A stretch of DNA of 64,000 nt from Planctomycetota bacterium. Its GTDB lineage: Bacteria > Planctomycetota > UBA1135 > GCA-002686595. The translations under genes were made by a program, and so were the position numbers. The notes beneath the pieces were generated by a model. It had not been told where the DNA came from. It saw only the letters and a program-made list of their open reading frames with translations, and ran no database searches. The stretch is taken from the NCBI GenBank assembly GCA_026692665.1, contig JAPLOF010000022.1:85679-149678 (forward strand), in the 5' to 3' direction. Shown here piece by piece: positions 16,908 through 24,751 of the stretch (its first letter is position 1; every line of letters starts with the position of its first letter).

Positions 16908-18388
16908 CAGAAGTCGATGCGCGCGAGACGCCAGCGCGCCAGGAGCAGGAGCACCAGCGCGAAGAGGATCGAGGTCCCGATCGAGACGAACGCGTTGTAT
17001 CGCCAAGGAGCCGACCAACCGAAGGTCCGCGCGTACCAGAGCTGAGGCGGCTGGTTCGTCGCGCTCTTCTTGTCGACGCGCAGTTCGACGAGGAAGTCCT
17101 TCAGGGCCTTGTCGCGTTCCTCGGCCGTGCCGTACGTGTGCTGGAAGGAGGCATCGAGTTCGTAGAGGGCCTCCTCGACCGCCAGGAAGCCGTGCGCGCG
17201 CTCGACGTCCGGGTCCGCGCCGCGTACCCGCCAGCGCACCCACGAGACGTCGATCGCTTCCGTGCCTGGCCGGCCGTTGCGCACGGGCTTGTCCGCCGTG
17301 CCGGGTTCCTTCTCGACGATCTTCGCGTACTCGAAGGCGAACGAAGTCGGCGAGCGGAGCTTGCCCTCCCGCTCGGGGTCCCGGCGCTCTCGGCGGGACA
17401 GCGCGATGCGCGCGGTCTCGGCGCCCGCCGAATCGCGCGCGATCCACACCGCCGGCGCCGAGGAGAGGTCGACCACCACCCCGCCATCGCGCACGAAACC
17501 ACCCGGCGATCCCAGGACCGAAACGTACTCGTTGGCGTCGCGCAGGCGCGGCTCGGATTCCGTCACCGACCTGCGCAAGCCTGCGATGACGTAGTCCGCG
17601 TCGCTGGTCTTCGGCAGGGTCCAGTGCAGGGCGTTGAGCGTGTCCACGAGGAAACCGAAGCGCTTCTCGCCCGGGGGCTCCTCTTCGCCGCGCTTCTCGG
17701 CCTCGCGCGCCACGACCTGCGAGTGTTCTGTCTGGATCCAGATCTGCTGGATGCAGCCGGTGAACACGAAGAACATCAGCGTCGTCAGGATCGAGGCGAT
17801 GCTGCTGCGCGTACCGACGGCCACGGCGACGGAGACGCTGTGCACCAGGGCGAAGACGTATGTCAACGTCAGCGCGCTCCACAGGAAGGCCGGGTCGCTG
17901 AAACCGGACGTCACGAGGAACCCGACGTGCATGCCGAGGACGAGGAGGAACGACAGGATCGCGACGAAGATCACGCCGGCGCAGTAGCGGGCGAAGAGCA
18001 GCGCGAAACGTCCGACGGGCTTCGAGAACAGCGTGTCCGCCGCGCCCTTCTCCAGCATGCGCGGGACGAAGAACGCGGTCGCCGCGATGCAGAACAGGAG
18101 CCCGACGGTACCGGCGAGTCCCTGGACGATCCCTTCCTGGATCCCGCGGACGACGGCCACGTTGAGGTCGTCGACCTTCGGCACGGCTCCGCCGAACGCG
18201 CGCATCAGGTCGTCGTAGCTCCAGGTCTTCAGGCCGTAGAGCAGCGAGATACCGTCGGGCCGGAACCCCACGAGGAACGTGGGCAGGATCAGGATGGCCG
18301 CGAGCCCGACGAGCAGACGGAACACCTTGTCGTCGAGCACCTGGCGGAACGCGTCCTCGAAGAGTGCGCCGATCACGTGACGGTTCAT
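16907..18388 (-). CDS. ABC-2 type transporter permease with large inserted domain
   Basis: A 493-residue membrane protein. ATG 18388 overlaps the ATPase stop by four bases (ATGA). It starts in the cytoplasm, has a first helix at about 20-40, and four or so further helices cluster between residues about 90 and 240; a last helix sits at the C-terminus (FALVLLLLARW). Between them lies a hydrophilic region of some 210 residues (about 245-455), probably extracytoplasmic. This matches ABC-2/NosY-like permeases with an inserted domain. It pairs with the adjacent ATPase; the cargo is unknown. Confidence 0.83.
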   Translation of the reverse strand: MNRHVIGALFEDAFRQVLDDKVFRLLVGLAAILILPTFLVGFRPDGISLLYGLKTWSYDDLMRAFGGAVPKVDDLNVAVVRGIQEGIVQGLAGTVGLLFCIAATAFFVPRMLEKGAADTLFSKPVGRFALLFARYCAGVIFVAILSFLLVLGMHVGFLVTSGFSDPAFLWSALTLTYVFALVHSVSVAVAVGTRSSIASILTTLMFFVFTGCIQQIWIQTEHSQVVAREAEKRGEEEPPGEKRFGFLVDTLNALHWTLPKTSDADYVIAGLRRSVTESEPRLRDANEYVSVLGSPGGFVRDGGVVVDLSSAPAVWIARDSAGAETARIALSRRERRDPEREGKLRSPTSFAFEYAKIVEKEPGTADKPVRNGRPGTEAIDVSWVRWRVRGADPDVERAHGFLAVEEALYELDASFQHTYGTAEERDKALKDFLVELRVDKKSATNQPPQLWYARTFGWSAPWRYNAFVSIGTSILFALVLLLLARWRLARIDF

Positions 18389-19329
18389 CGCGGGCTCCCC
18401 GAGTTCGAGGCCCGGACCAGGTCGAGGAACGCTTCCTCCAGGTTGAGGCGACGCGGCTCGACGGCGCGGATCGAGACTCCCGCCGCGCGCAGGCGGTCGA
18501 TCGCGGAGTCGAGCTCCGCGGGCCCGATCGCGAGCTGGAAGGTCGCACCGTCCACGCGCAAGTTGGCGCCGACGCCGGCCAGCACGCGGTCGAGGTCCGC
18601 GCGGGGCGCGCCGATCTCGAACCGCACCACGCCGGTCGCTGGCGTCAGATCGGCGATGGTGCCTTCGCGCAGGATCCGGCCCTTGTCCATGATCACGACG
18701 CGGTCGCACATCAGCTCGACCTCCAGCAGGAGGTGCGAGTTCAGGAACAACGTCACGCCGGAGCGCTTGAGCTCGAGGACGAGCTCGCGGATCTGCGCGC
18801 GCCCGACCGGGTCGACGCCGTCGGTGGGTTCGTCGAGGAACACGAGGTCCGGTGAGTGGACCAGGGCCTGCGCCAAGCCGATGCGTTGCTGCATGCCCTT
18901 GCTGTACTCGCGCACCTTGCGGTCGGCGGCTTTCTCCATGCCGACGCGCTCGAGCAGCGCGCCGACGCGGGAGTCCACGTCCGCAGGAGCGCGCCCCGAA
19001 AGGCGGCCGAAGAGCCTGAGCAGTTGTCGTCCCGTCAGGTGCCCCGGCAGCCGGTGCGCTTCCGGGAGGTAGCCGACGCGCTCGCGCGAGCGCGGATCCA
19101 GAGGCTCGAGGCCGAAGAGACGCGCTTCGCCCGTGTGCCCGCGCACGAGGCCGAGCAGCACCTTCACGAGGGTCGTCTTGCCCGCGCCGTTCGGTCCGAG
19201 CAGGCCGAAGATCGTGCCGCGGCCGACCTCGAGCGAGACGCCGTCGAGGGCCGCGATGCCGCCCTTTTCGAACGGCTTCTTGTAGACCTTGCGCAGATCG
19301 CGCACCGACAGGACCGCGGCGTCGCTCAT
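18385..19329 (-). CDS. ABC transporter ATP-binding protein (ABC-2 system)
   Basis: A 314-residue ATPase. Walker A is GPNGAGKT (45-52); the signature is YSKGMQQR (142-149), the variant usual in ABC-2/NatA/CcmA-like exporters; Walker B is LVFLDEPTDGVDP, followed by the switch histidine in LNSHLL. The C-terminal 80 or so residues are the DUF4162-like tail of this subfamily. ATG 19329 lies 28 bases after the ROK kinase stop. It energises the permease encoded directly downstream. Confidence 0.95.
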   Translation of the reverse strand: MSDAAVLSVRDLRKVYKKPFEKGGIAALDGVSLEVGRGTIFGLLGPNGAGKTTLVKVLLGLVRGHTGEARLFGLEPLDPRSRERVGYLPEAHRLPGHLTGRQLLRLFGRLSGRAPADVDSRVGALLERVGMEKAADRKVREYSKGMQQRIGLAQALVHSPDLVFLDEPTDGVDPVGRAQIRELVLELKRSGVTLFLNSHLLLEVELMCDRVVIMDKGRILREGTIADLTPATGVVRFEIGAPRADLDRVLAGVGANLRVDGATFQLAIGPAELDSAIDRLRAAGVSIRAVEPRRLNLEEAFLDLVRASNSGSPR

Positions 19330-19357
19330 CGCGCAGAAGATAGCGGCAACGGAGTGC

Positions 19358-20257
19358 TCAACGTGAAGCCAGTCGCGCCGCCCCGATCCAACCAGCGTCC
19401 GCGCCCAGCTCGGCGGGCAGGATCTGCACCGCGGCGACCCGCCGACCGTAGGTGCGTTCCTCGATGCCGGCACGCACGCCCGCCAGCAGGACGTCGAGCG
19501 CGGCGCCAAAGCCTCCGCCGACGACGAAGCAGCGCAGATCCAGGAGGGTGACGGCCATCGCCAGCCCGCGCCCCAGGTCCCGCCCGATCGCCGCGCAGAG
19601 ATCCCGCTCGGGACCCGGCCGCGCACGGGCGGTCGCCGCCAACTTCTCGAGGTCCCCGGGGGATTCCGCCGGCAGGCCGAGCTCCCGGGCCCGTCGGCGC
19701 GCCGCCGTGGCCGACGCGTACTGCTCGACGCAACCCTGGCGGCCGCAGCCGCACCACGGGCCTTCGGGATCGATGCAAACGTGGCCCATCTCGCCCGCCA
19801 TCCCGCCCGGCCCCGCGTAGAGCTCGCCGTTCAGGATCAGTCCGCCGCCGACGCCGGTACCCAGCGTGACGAGGAGCAGGTCGCGGTGCTTGCGCCCCGC
19901 GCCCAGCCAGCCCTCGCCGACCGCGGCCGCGTTCGCGTCGTTCTCCAGGAAAACGCGCTTCGGATCGAACCCGAGCCGCCGGGCGAGTTCGTCGCGCAGC
20001 GGCACGTTCTCGAGAGCCTTGAGGTTCGGGCACTCGAGGACGCGCCCTCCAGCGTGGTCGATCAGTCCGGGGGATCCGACCCCCACGCTGTTCTCGGCGC
20101 GGAGGTCCCGGGCCAGACCGGCCATGCGATCGAGCACGGCCGCCGCTCCGTCCTGGAGGCCGGTCGGGATCGACCGGCGCTCGAGGATCTCGCCGCGTTC
20201 GTCCACCGCGCCGGCCTTGATCGCCGTCCCGCCGAGATCGATGCCGATCAGCCGCAT
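19358..20257 (-). CDS. ROK-family sugar kinase (glucokinase-like)
   Basis: A 299-residue cytoplasmic kinase of the ROK family. The phosphate-binding motif is IDLGGTAIKAG (6-16), the catalytic aspartate lies in LENDANAAAVGE (D107), ATP binding is TLGTGVGGGL (131-140), and the zinc site is H159 plus CGCGRQGC (169-176). No N-terminal DNA-binding domain is present, so it is a kinase rather than a repressor. Glucose is the likeliest substrate but is not proven. It follows a GlgA-like gene by 45 bases. Confidence 0.9.
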   Translation of the reverse strand: MRLIGIDLGGTAIKAGAVDERGEILERRSIPTGLQDGAAAVLDRMAGLARDLRAENSVGVGSPGLIDHAGGRVLECPNLKALENVPLRDELARRLGFDPKRVFLENDANAAAVGEGWLGAGRKHRDLLLVTLGTGVGGGLILNGELYAGPGGMAGEMGHVCIDPEGPWCGCGRQGCVEQYASATAARRRARELGLPAESPGDLEKLAATARARPGPERDLCAAIGRDLGRGLAMAVTLLDLRCFVVGGGFGAALDVLLAGVRAGIEERTYGRRVAAVQILPAELGADAGWIGAARLASR

Positions 20258-20302
20258 GTCGGTGCTCCGCCTGGGCCCCTTCGCGAAGTCACGCCGCCGA
20301 CG

Positions 20303-21790
20303 TCAGTCGTCGACGGTCGTGCTCTTGGCGCGCCGCGTCACGCGGCGGTAGGCCTTGAGGTAGTTCTCGGCCGTGGCCTGCCACGAGAAGTCCTGCTTCA
20401 TGCAGCGCGCCGCCAGCGTGCGCCACTCCACGGGGTCCTTGTACACCTTGCGCGCGGCGTCGATGCCCTCGAGCAGGCTGTCGCCGGTGTAGGCCTTGAA
20501 GGTGAACCCCGTGCCCTTCTTCGGGTCCTTCTCGTAGTCGGTGACGGTGTCGTCGAGGCCCGCGGCCGTGTAGACGATCGGCACCACCCCGTAGCGCAGC
20601 GCGATCGCGCACAGCTGGTTCGAGGCGTGGTAGTGCGACGGGCTGATGATGATGTCCGCGCCGCCGAGCAGCGTGTGAGCCGCGCTGGGATGCAGGGCGT
20701 CGATCAGGCGGCAGCGACCCGGGAAGGTCTGCTCGACGGTCCGCACGCGCTCGAGCACCTCCATCTTGCCGTTGCCGAGCAGCACGACCTCGATGTTGCG
20801 CTCCAGGATCGACGTCAGCACCTCGGCCAGCACGTCGAAGCCGCTGTCGGCGTCCAGGCGGCCGATCACGGCCGCGACCATGACGCGGGCGCCGTTGTCG
20901 AGACCGAGCTTCTCCTGCAGCGAGGCCTTGCACTTCTTCTTGCCGAGGAGCTCCTTGTCCTTGACCGAGAACGGCTGCGGCAGGAGCGGGTCGTTGGCCG
21001 GGTCCCAGGCCTTGTAGTCGATACCGTTCGAGATCCCGATCAGTTCCTTGGTGCGCCGGCGGAACGTCTCGGCGAGCCCCGAGGAACGGTCCGACTGCTG
21101 CACGCGCAGCGCATGACCGGGCGACGTGGTGCCGACGATCGTGGCGAACTCGGCGCCGGCCTTCAGGTAGTTGACCTTGCCGCCCAGCTCGACGCCGTGC
21201 ACCGCGGTGAACACACGGTGGGGGAGCCCGATCTGCGGCAGGATCTCGCGCTCGAACGCGCCCTGCATCGCCAGGTTGTGGATGCCGAAGAACGTGCCCG
21301 CGTTGGCGGCCGGGTGACCGGGCTGCTTCGTGGCGTACTCGAGCTCGCGGATCACGGGGATCAGCCCCGTCGTCCAGTCGAGGCCGTGGATCACGTCCGG
21401 GGCGAACTGCACCAGCGGCAGCGCTTCGAGGACGGCGCGCGCGAAGATCGCATAGCGCCGCCAATTGTCCGCGTACGGGCCCTCTTCGTCCCCGTAGGGG
21501 TGGCGCGAGCGGAACAGCGTCGGGTGGTCGATCAGGTAGATCGGCAGGTCGCCCAGGTTCCCGGTGTGGACCGCCAGCTCGCACTTCCCGGTCCCGTCCT
21601 TCACGCGGATGGGGCCGACCTCGCGCAGACTCTGCAGCGCCGAGGTGTCGAGCCCCATCGTCCAGGGCAAGAAGACACGGACGTCCGCGCCCTCCTGGCG
21701 CAGCGTCCTGGGCAGCGACTCGGCGATCTCGGCCAGGCTCGTGCGCCGGACCAAGCTCCCAAGCTCGGGGGTTGCGAAGGCGATTCTCAA
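20303..21790 (-). CDS. GlgA-like (GT5) glycosyltransferase-fold protein with degenerate active site
   Basis: About 495 residues from the TTG at 21790, which gives a normal GlgA N-terminus (RIAFATPELG) and length; an in-frame TTG at 21976 would add 62 low-complexity residues. The starch/glycogen synthase scaffold is clear: TFFGIHNLAMQGAF, GISNGIDYKAWDP, and a late GTGFTFKAYT. The catalytic motifs are not: KTGG is RRTS (15-18), the lysine after GRL is serine in GRLDADSGFD (310-319), and the ExxCG motif is PSHYHASNQ (384-392). It is probably not an active glycogen synthase. It starts a long minus-strand run with the ROK kinase next. Confidence 0.85.
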   Translation of the reverse strand: MRIAFATPELGSLVRRTSLAEIAESLPRTLRQEGADVRVFLPWTMGLDTSALQSLREVGPIRVKDGTGKCELAVHTGNLGDLPIYLIDHPTLFRSRHPYGDEEGPYADNWRRYAIFARAVLEALPLVQFAPDVIHGLDWTTGLIPVIRELEYATKQPGHPAANAGTFFGIHNLAMQGAFEREILPQIGLPHRVFTAVHGVELGGKVNYLKAGAEFATIVGTTSPGHALRVQQSDRSSGLAETFRRRTKELIGISNGIDYKAWDPANDPLLPQPFSVKDKELLGKKKCKASLQEKLGLDNGARVMVAAVIGRLDADSGFDVLAEVLTSILERNIEVVLLGNGKMEVLERVRTVEQTFPGRCRLIDALHPSAAHTLLGGADIIISPSHYHASNQLCAIALRYGVVPIVYTAAGLDDTVTDYEKDPKKGTGFTFKAYTGDSLLEGIDAARKVYKDPVEWRTLAARCMKQDFSWQATAENYLKAYRRVTRRAKSTTVDD

Positions 21791-22054
21791 GTCCGCTTCG
21801 GCGTCCGCGGTCGCGTCCGGAGTGGGGTCCTCGGGTCCGGCGACCTGCCGGTGGAATCCGAGGGAGGCAGCCCCGACGGGCGCAGTCGTGTTCGGTCGTG
21901 TGCGGGGAACAGAAAAGGGAAGTCGGCCCAGGACACCCTGGCGGGGGTGGAATCCGACCTCGCGAAGGCTAGACAAGCCGCCCGCGTGGACCCACTCTGA
22001 AGGCCCAGGTTTTTCCTAAGGCTCTGTAGGGAAAAGGCTTAGATCTGGAAAGAT

Positions 22055-22072
22055 GCCCGTTTCGAGACGGGC
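22055..22072. repeat. Short inverted repeat between divergent genes
   Basis: The sequence gcccgtttcgagacgggc can fold into a six- to seven-pair stem with a TCGA loop. It lies in the 458-base space (from 21791) between the GlgA-like gene and the divergent cyclodeaminase gene. There is no T-run, so it is more likely an operator or leader hairpin than a terminator. The rest of that space is GC-rich apart from a short AT-richer stretch at about 22010-22054, where a promoter could sit. I could not identify a regulator. Confidence 0.35.
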
Positions 22073-22248
22073 TGATCCGAGGGACCAGCGGCGTGAAGCG
22101 CGAAATCCCCCGTCCCAATCGCGGGACGGTCCGTGGGCGCGACTGCCGGTTCGGCGGTTCACGATCCGCGCGTTCGCCGGCGGGTGCCGACCTCGCGGCG
22201 CTGGCTAGACTGCCGCGCCCACGCCGCGCCGACACCTCGAACCTCCGG

Positions 22249-22890
22249 ATGACCCACACCGTGTCCCTCGTCGACCTCCCCCTGCGCGACTTCGTCGCGA
22301 GTCTCGCCGCGCGGACTCCCACGCCAGGTGGCGGAAGCATGGCGGCCGCGCTCGTCGCCTCCGGCAGTGCCCTGGCGGCGATGGCCTGCCGCTTCACGTC
22401 GGGGGAGAAGTTCGCGGCCGTGGAGGGCGCGATGGCGCGCCGCGTCGAGGGGCTCGCCGCGCACCAGGCGCGCGGCCTCGCGCTCGTCGACCTCGACGCG
22501 CGGAGCTACGACGCGGTGACGGCGGCCTACAAGCTGCCCAAGTCGAGCGATCCCGAGAAGGCTCTGCGCACCGCGGCGATCCAGGCCGGCCTGCGCGGCG
22601 CGCTCGAGGTGCCGGCCGAGACCATCGAGCACGCGCTCGCCGCCCTCGCGCTGGCCGTCGACGCGCTACCCGACGTGAACTCGAACCTCGTTTCGGACAT
22701 CGCGAGCGGCGCGAACTGTCTCGCCAGCGCGTGCGAGGCGGCGTTCCTGAACGTGAAGATCAACGCCGGGTCGATCGCGGACAAGGCCTGGGGGCAGGAA
22801 CGGCTGGCGCGTGCCGAGCGCCAGCGTGACGAGGCGCGACAACTCCTGGCGCGCGCGAACGAGATCGTGGCCCGCCGACTCGCGGGCTGA
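22249..22890 (+). CDS. Formimidoyl/methenyl-THF cyclodeaminase-type protein (FTCD C-terminal domain family)
   Basis: A 213-residue helical protein of the cyclodeaminase/FchA family, which releases ammonia from formimino-THF or hydrolyses methenyl-THF. The family signature [26 protein letters not shown] is split here as [13 protein letters not shown] (about 26-38), with [10 protein letters not shown] and [20 protein letters not shown] further on. ATG 22249 starts [15 protein letters not shown], as expected. The matching formimidoyltransferase half is a separate gene at 48506. It precedes gpmA by 16 bases. Confidence 0.87.
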   Translation: MTHTVSLVDLPLRDFVASLAARTPTPGGGSMAAALVASGSALAAMACRFTSGEKFAAVEGAMARRVEGLAAHQARGLALVDLDARSYDAVTAAYKLPKSSDPEKALRTAAIQAGLRGALEVPAETIEHALAALALAVDALPDVNSNLVSDIASGANCLASACEAAFLNVKINAGSIADKAWGQERLARAERQRDEARQLLARANEIVARRLAG

Positions 22891-22906
22891 AGAAGGGATC
22901 CCACCG

Positions 22907-23656
22907 ATGCACCGACTCGTCCTGATCCGCCACGGCGAGAGCCAGTGGAACCGCGAGAATCGCTTCACGGGCTGGCGCGACGTGCCGCTGTCGGAGAAGG
23001 GCCTGGCCGAAGCGCGCGCCGCGGGCCGGAAGCTCGTCGAAGCCGGCTTCGACTTCGACTTCGCGTACACGAGCCGCTTGAAGCGCGCGATCCACACGCT
23101 GTGCATCGTCCAGGAGGAGATGGACCGGCTGTGGATCGACGTCGAGCGCGACTGGCGCCTGAACGAGCGCCATTACGGCGCGCTGACGGGACTCGACAAG
23201 GCCGAGACGGCCGCGAAGCACGGCGAGCAGCAAGTGCTCGTGTGGCGCCGCAGCTACGACATCCCGCCGCCGCCGTACGCCGACGGTGACGCCGACAATC
23301 CGTCGTCCGACCGGCGCTATGCGAAGTTGAAGCCGTCCGAGCGCCCGCGCACCGAGTCGCTGAAGGACACGGTCGCGCGCGTCGTGCCGTACTGGAACGA
23401 GCGCATCGCGCCGCGCATCCGAGCCGGCGAGCGCGTCGTGATCGCGGCGCACGGCAACTCGCTGCGCGCGCTGATCAAGCACCTCGACCGCGTGGCCGAC
23501 GACAAGATCGTCGCGGTGAACGTGCCGACCGGGATCCCGCTCGTGTACGAGCTCGACCGCGACCTGACGCCGATCTCGAGCCAGTACCTCGCGAGCGAGG
23601 CCGAGGTCGCCGCCGCGCAGCACGCGGTGGCGTCGCAGGGGAAGGCGAAGCACTGA
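22907..23656 (+). CDS. gpmA: 2,3-bisphosphoglycerate-dependent phosphoglycerate mutase
   Basis: A 249-residue glycolytic enzyme interconverting 3- and 2-phosphoglycerate. The phosphohistidine motif is [10 protein letters not shown] (H9), followed by [15 protein letters not shown], the substrate motif [14 protein letters not shown] and the second histidine in [14 protein letters not shown]. The length is that of GpmA rather than the broader histidine phosphatase family. An agaagg ribosome site precedes ATG 22907. It converges on the manC gene with only 19 bases between. Confidence 0.96.
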   Translation: MHRLVLIRHGESQWNRENRFTGWRDVPLSEKGLAEARAAGRKLVEAGFDFDFAYTSRLKRAIHTLCIVQEEMDRLWIDVERDWRLNERHYGALTGLDKAETAAKHGEQQVLVWRRSYDIPPPPYADGDADNPSSDRRYAKLKPSERPRTESLKDTVARVVPYWNERIAPRIRAGERVVIAAHGNSLRALIKHLDRVADDKIVAVNVPTGIPLVYELDRDLTPISSQYLASEAEVAAAQHAVASQGKAKH

Positions 23657-23675
23657 CGTCCGCGGCGAGACCGCT

Positions 23676-24746
23676 TCAGACCCAGCCCGGATCCTCGCGC
23701 GACAGCCGGTCGACGATCTTCTTCACGTCCTGCGCGCGATCCTTCGGGCACACGAGGATCGCCTTGCCGGCGCGCACGACGACCAGATCGCTGACCCCGA
23801 CCAGCGCCACGAGCTCGCCCTTGGGCGCGTGCACGACGTTGCGCCGCGAATCCTCGGCGACGAGCAGCGCGCCGCCGCCGGTCACGTTCCCCTCTGGATC
23901 CGCGGGCAGCACGTCGGGCAGCGCAGGCCACGCGCCCACGTCGCTCCACGAGATGCCGAACGGCACCACGCGGACATCGCGCGCCTTTTCCATGACCGCG
24001 ACGTCGATGGCGACGCTCGGGATCGTGGGGTAGATCGCGACGGCTTCCGCGCTCGTGCGGCAGCGCTCCAGGGGCGCGAGAACCGTCGGCGCGTGCTCGC
24101 GCAGCGCGGCCAGGATCGCGCTCGTCGTCCACACGAACATGCCCGAGTTCCACAGGTACCGGCCCGTTGCGAGGAACTGCTCGGCACGCGCGCGGTCGGG
24201 CTTCTCCACGAAGCGCTTCACGGCGTGCACGGGGATCTTGGCGTGCTTCGAGACCTCGTCGCCGATCTCGATGTAGCCGTAGCCTGTCGCGGGGAACGTG
24301 GGCTGCACGCCGAAGGTCACGAGCGCGCTCGATGTGCTCGCTTCCTCGATCGCTGCGCGCAAGAGCTTCCGGAACTCCGCCGCGGGCCGGATGACCGAAT
24401 CGCTCGGCAGCACGACCTGCACCGAGCGGGGCGAGCGGCGCGCGATCTCCACCGCGGCCCACGCGACGCACGGCGCCGTGTTGCGGCCCGTCGGTTCGGC
24501 CAGGATGTTCTCCGGCGGGATCTTCGGCAGCTGCTTGCGCACGAGCGCCACGTGCTCGTGTCCCGCGACGACGAGCCGTCGCTCCGGCGGGATCAGGTCG
24601 CCGAGTCGCGCGGCGGCCTCTTGGATCAGCGTCTTCGAACCGGCGACGCGCAGGAACTGCTTGGGGTGCTTCTTGCGGCTCGCGGGCCAGAAGCGCGTGC
24701 CGGAGCCACCGGCCATGATCACGGCCCACGTCTCGAGGTTCGTCAT
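23676..24746 (-). CDS. manC: Mannose-1-phosphate guanylyltransferase
   Basis: A 356-residue nucleotidyltransferase making GDP-mannose from mannose-1-phosphate and GTP. The N-terminal signature AGGSGTRFWPASR is followed by KHPKQFL, EPTGRNTAPC, GYGYIEIG, FVEKPD and WNSGMFVW, the standard order for the family. It lacks the C-terminal cupin isomerase domain found in longer bifunctional ManC/AlgA proteins. It begins five bases after the AsmA-like gene and may be co-expressed with it for envelope polysaccharide or glycan synthesis. Confidence 0.94.
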   Translation of the reverse strand: MTNLETWAVIMAGGSGTRFWPASRKKHPKQFLRVAGSKTLIQEAAARLGDLIPPERRLVVAGHEHVALVRKQLPKIPPENILAEPTGRNTAPCVAWAAVEIARRSPRSVQVVLPSDSVIRPAAEFRKLLRAAIEEASTSSALVTFGVQPTFPATGYGYIEIGDEVSKHAKIPVHAVKRFVEKPDRARAEQFLATGRYLWNSGMFVWTTSAILAALREHAPTVLAPLERCRTSAEAVAIYPTIPSVAIDVAVMEKARDVRVVPFGISWSDVGAWPALPDVLPADPEGNVTGGGALLVAEDSRRNVVHAPKGELVALVGVSDLVVVRAGKAILVCPKDRAQDVKKIVDRLSREDPGWV

Positions 24747-24751
24747 GGCGA

